NCBI GenBank assembly: GCA_037126765.1
Contig: JBBCBC010000007.1
Coordinates: 27,971,667-28,035,666 of the forward strand
Source of the DNA: Stenogyne calaminthoides
Taxonomy: Eukaryota > Streptophyta > Magnoliopsida > Lamiales > Lamiaceae
Direction of reading: 5' to 3'
Length of the DNA stretch: 64,000 nucleotides
The notes under the pieces are model-generated. The model saw only the letters and a program-made list of their open reading frames with translations. It had not been told where the DNA came from and made no database searches. Numbering within the stretch: position 1 is the stretch's first letter; every line of letters begins with the position of its first letter. Positions 56,623 through 64,000 of this stretch are shown here, piece by piece. Both the position numbers and the translations under genes were made by a program.

Positions 56623-58010
56623 GTGAAATTTGTTAAGGCTGGAGAAAAGACAAACGTTGAAACTCCATTGAAAATAAAAGTTCACATTAAGAAGAAGAAA
56701 ACGAAGAATGTGTGTCACTATTGTTCTAGTCATGATCATATTCGTCCATATTGTGATAAATTGAAAGAAGACATGAAGGTGTTACATACTGAAATTTCTG
56801 AGTCACAATGTGCTAAAACTGAATGGGTCAGTAAACAAGATGTGACTTGTAATGTTGTGTATACATCTCTGAAAGAACGTGTGCCTGGTTTATGGTACTT
56901 TGATAGTGGTTGTTCTAGGCACATGACTGGTCAAGTGAATTTCCTGTCTGATTATGAAAATTTTGATGGAGGAAATGTCACTTATGGTGGTGATTCAAAA
57001 TGAAAGATTGTTGGGAAAGGTACTCTCAATGTTGAAGGATTTCCTAAGCTGTCTAATGTCTTACATGTTGAAGGTTTGCTTGCTAATTTTGTTTAGTATA
57101 AGTCAATTATGTGATGACAATTTGCATGTTAAGTTTGATAGAAATTCTTGTTATGTTCTGAATAATGAAAATGAGTGTCTTATGACTGATAATAGGTCAA
57201 TTGATAATTGTTATCTTATTGGAACTAACAATGTTTGCAATATTGCCAAAAATGCTGAAGAAGTTTTATGGCATAAAAAACTTGGACATGTTAACTATAG
57301 GAATATCTAGAAACTTGTGAAGATAGGTGCTGTAAGAGGTTTTTCAAAGCTGAATATAGGAGTAACCATGATTTGTGGTTCTTGCCAGAAAGGTAAACAG
57401 GTCCGAGTGTCACAAAAAATGTTGTCACATTGTTCGACAACAAGGTGTTTTGAGCTATTACACATGAATCTTATGGATCCTATGAAAACTGAAAGTCTTG
57501 GAGGTAAAAGGTGAATCATTGGTTGTGGTAGATGATTTCTCTAGATATACCTGGATTGAGTTTTTAATAGAAAAATCTGAAACTTTTGCTGCTTTTAAGA
57601 TTTTGTATAAGAGATTTAAAACTGTATACAACTTGAAAGTGAGTAAGATTAGATCAGATCATGGTAAGGAATTTGAAAATAGCTTGTTTTCTAATTTATG
57701 TGAAAAGATGGGTATATTGCATGAATTCTCATCTCCTAAAACTCCTCAACAAAATGGAATAGCTGAAAGGAAGAATAGAACTCTTCAAGAAATGGCTAGG
57801 GTAATGTTGCACGCTAAACACCTTTCTAAAAGGTTTTGGGCTGAAGCATTAAACACTGCATGCTATATTATTAACAGAGTTTTTATAAGGCCACAAAGTT
57901 CAAAAACTGCTTATGAGATTCTGAACAACAAGAAACCAAATCTGGAATACTTTCATGTGTTTGGTTTTGTGTGTTACATTCTGAATGATAGGACCAACTT
58001 TGAAATTTGA
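56623..58010 (+). pseudogene. Copia-B (plus copy) second zinc knuckle, protease and integrase
   Basis: A Lys-rich stretch leads into zinc knuckle 2, CHYCSSHDHIRPYC (56712), and protease WYFDSGCSRHMTG (56893), then TGA 57001. The GAG-pre-integrase has VLWHKKLGHVNYRNI (57260) and ends at TAG 57307, where the minus copy has CAG. The integrase shows GSCQKGKQVR, VVVDDFSRYTW (about 57520), KIRSDHGKEFEN (about 57650) and QQNGIAERKNRTL (about 57750), so Asp-Asp-Glu are all present. The frame shifts at about 57090, 57510 and 58000, so no enzyme can be made. Confidence 0.92.
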
Positions 58011-58329
58011 CTCTAAAAGTGATTAAGGTTTTTTCTTAAGCTATTCTAGAAATAGTAAAGCCTATAGAATTTTCAACCTTAGGTTAAACACTGTTCAAGA
58101 ATCTATGAATGTTGTTTTTGATGATACAACTAACATAGCAGGGAAAAGTACTGAAGAAGATGTGTCTAAGCATATTGAGATTTCTGCTGGAATTGGAAAT
58201 TCTGGAAATTCAAAAGATGTTACACCTAATGCCACGACATTTGGGACAACATTCTCTGAAAATCCAAAAATAGAAAGTTCATAAAGCAATGCTCAATACA
58301 CTCATGACAAGGTACCTGCTTCAAGAATC

Positions 58330-60003
58330 ATGAAAAGCCATCCTTCAAACCAAATCATTGGAGATTCTTCTGCTTGTGTACAAACCAGAAGAAGGGTAAG
58401 CTCAAAAGATGTGGTAAGATCTATTTGTATGTCTTCTATATGCAACATGGTTAATTTTGAATGCTATCATTCTACAGTTGAGCCAAAAAATGTCAAAGAA
58501 GCCTTAAATGATGAAAATTGGATTAATGTTATGCATGAAGAACTTAATCAGTTTGAAAGGAATGATGTTTGGATACTAGTTCCAAGACCTAGTAACACTA
58601 ATGTCATTGGAACCAAGTGGATTTTTAAGAACAAAACTGATGAGTCTGGAAACATAGTAAGGAATAAGGCTAGATTAGTTGCCCAAGGATACACTCAAGT
58701 TGAGGGTATTTATTTTGATGAAACATTTACACCTATAGCTAGAATTGAATCTATTAGATTTTTTTTAGCTATTGCATGCTTTATCAATATCAAATTACAT
58801 CAAATGGATGTAAAGGCTGCATTTTTGAATGGTATCTTGAATGAAGAAGCTTATGTTGAACAACCCTTAGGATTTGAAGATCCTCTCTATCCTGATCATG
58901 TTTATAAGCTTAAGAAAGCTTTGTATGGCTTGAAATAAGCTCCTAGAGCTTGGTATGGCAGGTTAACTGACTTTCTTTTGCAGTTAGGTTTTGTTAGAGG
59001 AGAAGCAGACATGACTTTATTCATTAAACATGTTAATGAAGGGTTGATGATTGCACAAATTTATGTTGATGACATAGTATTTGGTGCAACATCAGACAAG
59101 ATGCTGAATGAATTTGTTGAGGCAATGTCATCTACATTTGAGATGAGCATGATTGGAGACTTGAATTACTTTTTAGGTCTACAGATCAAGCAAAAGGATG
59201 ATAGAATCTTCATTTGCCAAAGCAAATATGCAAGGAACCTGGTTAAGAGATTTGGTCTTGAGAACTCAATGCATATGAAAACACCTATTGGATCATCTCA
59301 GAAATTGAACAAAGACAGTGCTGGTCAAGATGTTGATCACACACTGTACAGATCCATGATAGATAGTCTTCTTTATCCTACCTGTAGTAGACCTGACATT
59401 ATGTATAGTGTTTGTGTTTGTGCTAGGTACCAAGCTAATCCAAAGGAATCTCACATGAATGTTGTGAAGAGGATTATCAGATATGTTTTTGGAACAACAT
59501 ATCTTGGTATATGGTATACAAAGGACACAAATAGTGTATTGACTGGGTATAGTGATGCTGATTGGGCTGGAGACATTGATGATAGGAAAAGCACAAGTGG
59601 TGGTTGCTTTTACATGGGTAACAATTTGATTTCCTGGCACAGTAAGAAACACAATTGTGTTTCACAATCTACAGCAAAATCTGAATACATTACTGCTGGT
59701 AGTTGTTGTACACAATTTTTGTTGTTGAAAAAGATGTTTGATGACTATGGACTTGAGAATAATATTCTGACTGTGTTTTGTGATAATACTAGTGCTATTA
59801 ACATCTCTAAAAACCCAGTACAACATTCTCTTACCAAGCACATAAGTATAAGACATCATTTCATAAGACACCTTGTAAAAAAGGAAATTGTAAAGTTAGA
59901 GTATGTTCCCACTGATAATCAACTTGATGATATTTTTACTAAAGCCTTTGATCATGAGAGGTTTTCTTTTCTGAGGAAATCTCTTGGTTTGTGTACTATC
60001 TGA
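58330..60003 (+). pseudogene. Copia-B (plus copy) reverse transcriptase and RNase H
   Basis: Almost intact RT-RNase H with one in-frame stop. RT: VIGTKWIFKNKTDESG, RLVAQGYTQVEG, FDETFTPIARIES, HQMDVKAAFLNG, KALYGLK then TAA (58936; CAA in the minus copy), then APRAWYG, and catalytic IYVDDIVFG (59060). It continues with GDLNYFLGLQI and ends in RNase H: TGYSDADWAGDIDDRKS, TAKSEYI, FCDNTSAI, KHISIRHHFIR, PTDNQLDDIFTKA. The terminal TGA is at 60001. This is the best-preserved pol segment in the window. Confidence 0.94.
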
Positions 60004-60210
60004 GTTCTGCAGAGTGGATGTTGCAACAAACGTTACAACATTTGAAGCAACACCAAGTTTGATTTTTTGTAGCACTTGGTTGATTTGATCGATTCTCATG
60101 ATTTGAATGAGATTCTGAGTAAAATTCTTATTGAGTCAAGTCATTGTGATTTTCTTGACACACATTTTTAAATGCACAAAAGAAATATACACACATTAGA
60201 TGAATTGTTC

Positions 60211-60354
60211 ACTGAGTAACTATGAAGCACGGAGTTCGCTACTACAATGTCTTCTTTTCAAAAGGTGAACAGTATATCATCAATTTACTCATAATCTACT
60301 GAGTAACTATGGGGCACAGAGTTCGCTACTGCGATGTTCTCTTTTCAAAAGGTG
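60211..60354 (+). repeat. Two direct repeats, 87-bp period, in the Copia-B post-pol spacer
   Basis: ACTGAGTAACTATGAAGCAC (60211) and ACTGAGTAACTATGGGGCAC (60298) each start a block of about 57 bp running through GAGTTCGCTACT to TTTTCAAAAGGTG. The spacer (60004-60927) is otherwise non-coding. Confidence 0.85.
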
Positions 60355-60689
60355 GATCAATATGAGTTAAATGTATAAAAAGAAAAGAAAAGATGAAAAG
60401 TGCAACATTGGCTGAGTAAATCAGGCAAAATGAATGTTGAAGTGTGTGTGTGTCGTTCTTTGATTGCAACATTGACTTGATTTGACTGGGTTTTACTTGG
60501 ATGATTTTTTAAATTGTGACTATTTGATTAAATTGATTATTTAATACAAAAAATTGGCCACACTTTATTTAATTTCAGGTATTATACATTTTTTTTTTAT
60601 TTTCGGGCATTTTTTTATTTTGTAAAAATGGGCAGAGAACACGTTTTGGGTTTTCGAAGTAGTGGGAGTGATGGTTTCATCACATTACA

Positions 60690-60927
60690 CCCCATGATCT
60701 CCATTTCTAGAACTTTCACATTGTGGGATCATGGCTTGTAAGATCGCTGATTTCGATTTCTATTTAAGGATCGAATGGGTGTTGATTTTTATACTGAAAA
60801 CTTGAATTGAGTTTAAGCGTACGAAAGTTTGAAGAGTTGAGGTATTACTTGTTTTATCATAAAGTATTAGTTATAATTGAATTTTTAATTCTATTTGTCA
60901 CCAACTCTTTTTGATATATATAGCAAA
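60690..60927 (+). promoter_or_regulatory. Putative internal promoter and leader of the Copia-B post-pol gene
   Basis: CCCCATGATCTC (60690-60701), then a TATA-like TTTCTATTTAAGG (about 60757) and a leader of about 150 nt before the ATG at 60928 (AGCAAAATGGCT). The order matches the stretch before the Copia-A post-pol gene. Function is inference. Confidence 0.4.
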
Positions 60928-63078
60928 ATGGCTGGAAATCAGAACACTTCACCAAACACACCTTCAAACCCTTCCTCTGAAAACCCTAAAATCGCAAACC
61001 CGCTCGATCTTCTTGCAACAATGATGACTTTGATTGAATCTCCAAATGCTACACCCACTGCTGAAACGTCCAACCCAACACTCCAAGAAACCCTGAACCC
61101 AGAACTAATTTTGGTTGCATTCCCTGAAATCGAAAATCCACTGAATGTTGGCGAAGCGATCATGTTGCTTTAACACAATGATCCTCTAGCTACAATCATG
61201 TTTGGAGAATTTCCGGTAAACATCCTACCATTCCCTAATTACTAGTCCTTGAACCCTCCTCGAGGTGTGTTTCCAGATGACTTCATTGTTGGGACCAAAA
61301 ATTGGAAACCTGCTGAAAATGTCGAGCCCTCGCAACCCAATGCTCAAGCTGATGTTGAGATGGAAGATACTTCCATGGGGAAGCCCGTTGAGAAGGCTAT
61401 GGCTGACATTGCTGCTGCTGGTACATCTTCAAAGAAACCAAAGAGGAAGAGGAGCCCAGTTAAGTCAAGGAGGAGGTCGAACTGCTACAAGCCGAGGGTT
61501 GACTAATCCGAGACAAAGAGGGGTAAGACTTCTGATTTGGGTCAAGCCTCAATGCCAATTACAGTGTCTGATTCATCTGAATCAGAAAAAAGTTCGAAAG
61601 AGGCTGAGGAAAGTGAGAAGTCTACTGAGGAAGTTGAGCACTCTGTTGAGAAGAGTGTTGCTGAGGAGAGTGAGAATTCAATTGCTGAGGAGAATGAACC
61701 AAGTGAAGCATCTGAGCCTGCAGCTGATAGCTGATGATGATGATGATGATGATGGGACTACTAATGCCCATGTTGATTCAGAAAGTTCTGATGACTTCAT
61801 TCCCATTGCTGAGTTGTTAGCAAGGAATGATAGAAGAACCAAATTCAGAAATGATCCTGAAACTGATACACATGCTAGAACTGAGTTGAGGACACATAGG
61901 AGGCATGAACCTATTGCTGACTCTGATGTTGATGAAGATGTTGCACAAGGTGTAGCAACACCACCAGGTGAACCAGATAACTCTGATGATCCTGATGAAT
62001 CAGACTCAAGCAGTTCAGGTAACACATCTTCTGAACCTAATGATGATGACAGTGATGATGCATATCATGGTGCTGATAGTCCTAGATTTGCTATTATGAG
62101 AAGAAGACTTTTATTATATGAGAGGAGAATAAGAGTTTATGAATTTCATAGGCAAAATCTGATTGAATTTTTTTAGGAAAGAAATCTTTTGCATGATGTA
62201 CAGTTTGCTTCACCTTTCTACGATACTCGAGTTCATGAATTTTACTGCAATTTGAGGAAAGGGACTGGTAGAAGGAACTCTAGGAGATATGGGCATGTGA
62301 GCTTTAGAGGTCAGAATGTAGGCTTTAATCCTGGTGTGATAAATGCATTTTTTAGAACCCCGGATGTTGAGGAAGATGTTGTTCCTACTTTAAATGAAAT
62401 TGTGACTGCTATTACTTGTGGTTTGATAAGAAGATGGTCAACAAAGGTGTTGTCCTCTAAGTTGACAAGCCTGTTTTCAGCTGTTCACAAATTTTTGTGT
62501 ACAACTAGTTTCCAACTACTAACACTACCAAGATCACTGAAGCTCAAGCTATTATGAGATATAAGATAGTGGTCATGATCAATTTCAATCTGGGGAGAAC
62601 AATTTTTGATCATGCAATGAAGTTTGCAGGTGGTAAGAAAATGAAAAGTACTCTACCATATCCTTGTATGATCTTTGCTCTGCTGGACAGGTTGGATATT
62701 GCTAGGGAACCTGTTGAAAGTCTTGGTGGAATGATTCCTGACTTAGGAATTTTCAAAGTATTGTTGAAAGGAAACATGATTCTTGACTTACCATACAGGA
62801 GGCCTAATGCAGAAGGAGATCAAGCTGAGCCTGAGGTTGTTGAACCTGCAGCTGCACCGAATGCTGGCAACAATGATGGTGGTACTGATCTGAGAAACAC
62901 TCCAGTTCAGTCTGTTACTATTCACATGGATTTTATACTTCAGCAAATTGAAAATTTGAGGATCGATTCTTCGAAATTTGAATGCCATGAAGAGCTTCGG
63001 GAGAGGTTGCTACGCTCCACCGGGGGGAGTAAGACCGATGCACCTGGTTTCTTCTTTGAAAGAAGTCGATATAAATGA
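60928..63078 (+). pseudogene. Copia-B post-pol gene, broken
   Basis: It starts MAGNQNTSPNTPSNPSSENPK. One frame continues through stops at 61171 (TAA), 61240 (TAG) and 61504 (TAA), giving a Pro/Ser-rich head, a basic nuclear-signal-like KKPKRKRSPVKSRRR (about 61435) and an acidic Ser/Glu region. A frameshift at the GAT microsatellite (61733-61756) leads to an Asp-rich stretch, then TAG 62174. The conserved core follows: VHEFYCNLRKG, VSFRGQNVGFNPGVINAFFRTPDVEED, a frameshift near 62500, then EAQAIMRYKIVVMINFNLGRTIFDHAMKF and LPYPCMIFALLD. This resembles the plant 'putative plant transposon protein' domain (PF20167-like, from memory). No signal peptide or membrane helix is seen. Confidence 0.78.
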
Positions 63079-63888
63079 TATCATAGATGCACTCTATGAT
63101 GATCTCCCATGATGGTTGAATGTGGGAGTTTATTTAGAGATCATGAAGACAGTGGGAGCTAAGAACAAGTTGAGGGGGAGCATGTGCAGGACTTGATGAT
63201 GCTGCAGCTGATGTTTCAGTTTGATCACTTCCACTCTCTGTGTTTGTCCTTCTTTATTCATGAGATCTTATTTCTATTTACAAGTTATTTCCTAAACTCT
63301 GTTCATTTGGTTATGTAATTATTGAACAATGGTTCGTAGGTTGCTTGTTTATGTTTATGAGTATTAGTACTTGTTCTGATATTCTGTTTTTTGGGTATTG
63401 ATTGTTGGTTTGCTCTGATAATCATACTTTGTTGATTTAGGTTGAGATATTTGTCATTGCTCTGATATCCTTGTTTTCATTGCTCTGATTATCTTACCTT
63501 GTTGTTTTGGATAAGAGTAACTTGTGTAGATTGTTCAATTATGATCTGTTCATATCTTCCTGATAGCTCTACTCTATTCCTTGATTGGTGGAAATATGTT
63601 CAAATAACATATGTTCTACTTTGTCCACAGGTATAAGGATTGGTACATGTTGTACTTGTATCATTTTCCTTTTTCTATTTGCTCTGATATATTCTAGCAT
63701 TATGCTCTGATGAAATTTCTCTGCAGATTGAAGTTTCTCAAACAAATGAAATCATTTGATGATGTTTATTCGATTCTTGATAGCTACATAATGGTTTGAC
63801 ACTTAGTACTGCAGCTGATATGATTATGAGCTCTATCATGCACAGTACCTGATGTATTTGTTATTTCAGGTGTGTTGTAGCAGAAAGA
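63079..63888 (+). other. Copia-B 3' untranslated region
   Basis: Non-coding between the post-pol gene and the 3' LTR, rich in GCTCTGAT motifs (for example near 63413, 63458, 63484, 63680). A first polypurine-like TTGAGGGGGAGCA lies at about 63168-63180. Confidence 0.6.
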
Positions 63889-63904
63889 TCGAATGGGGGG
63901 AGAT
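63889..63904 (+). promoter_or_regulatory. Copia-B polypurine tract
   Basis: ATCGAATGGGGGGAGAT ends directly before the 3' LTR start TGTTGATGTTG at 63905. Confidence 0.85.
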
Positions 63905-64000
63905 TGTTGATGTTGCAACCGATGTTACAACATTGGTTACAACATCAGTATTCGTCTTTTCTTTTTAACCACTAACACTTCTGTGTTCAATGTTATATTT
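63905..64000 (+). mobile_element. Copia-B 3' LTR, start only (cut by window end)
   Basis: TGTTGATGTTGCAACC, ATGTTACAACATTGGT and AACCACTAACACTT match the start of the complete Copia-B LTR on the minus strand (14176 downwards). It continues beyond the window. Confidence 0.9.

Overview
The window looks like repeat-dense plant nuclear DNA, most likely from a eudicot; I cannot name the species. The evidence is a three-exon pectinesterase gene with GT-AG introns, surrounded by Ty1/copia, Ty3/gypsy and LINE retroelements, MITEs and a satellite array. The pectinesterase is the only intact host gene I can support. Family labels Copia-A, -B and -C are mine.

Layout. 1-5331: a tandem satellite (unit about 327-341 bp) containing a duplicated trimer. 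5340-14176: nested copia remnants, mostly minus strand; a Copia-C copy interrupts the RNase H end of a Copia-B copy. 14177-19083: a degenerate gypsy-type gag remnant (minus) split by a 5'-truncated LINE (plus, 15097-17420). 19340-21802: the pectinesterase gene (minus). 22720-23012: a 293-bp miniature LTR element. 23749-25561 and 25755-27557: two solo LTRs with perfect 5-bp target duplications. 27793-29760: a gypsy LTR with broken gag. 29766-30960: a TGAC/GTCA-rich, CACTA-like terminus holding a Stowaway MITE. 32041-33847: a solo LTR of Copia-A (minus, perfect duplication). 33920-37293: a third Copia-B-like copy, cut by a 3.2-kb gypsy LTR that itself holds a 923-bp MULE-type MITE. 40768-64000: a Copia-B element (plus) whose 5' LTR was hit twice, by an LTR-only element (40825-43526) and by a 10.9-kb Copia-A element (43828-54723); its 3' LTR starts at 63905 and runs off the window.

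The most interesting biology is in Copia-A and Copia-B. Both carry a long extra coding region between the end of pol and the 3' LTR, as Sirevirus-type copia elements do. Both products appear to contain a core like the 'putative plant transposon protein' family, plus basic nuclear-localisation-like stretches and acidic or coiled-coil regions, with no evident membrane segment. Copia-A has lost almost all of pol yet keeps gag pieces and about 1,180 codons of this 3' gene, interrupted only by one TAG and one TAA. Related LTR families here also share a GTGG...CCAC hairpin whose inner arm differs in sequence but stays partly self-complementary.

All copia reading frames carry stops, frameshifts or deletions, so none looks autonomous. 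The pectinesterase keeps all recognised catalytic motifs and has an 11-bp perfect hairpin just upstream of its start codon.
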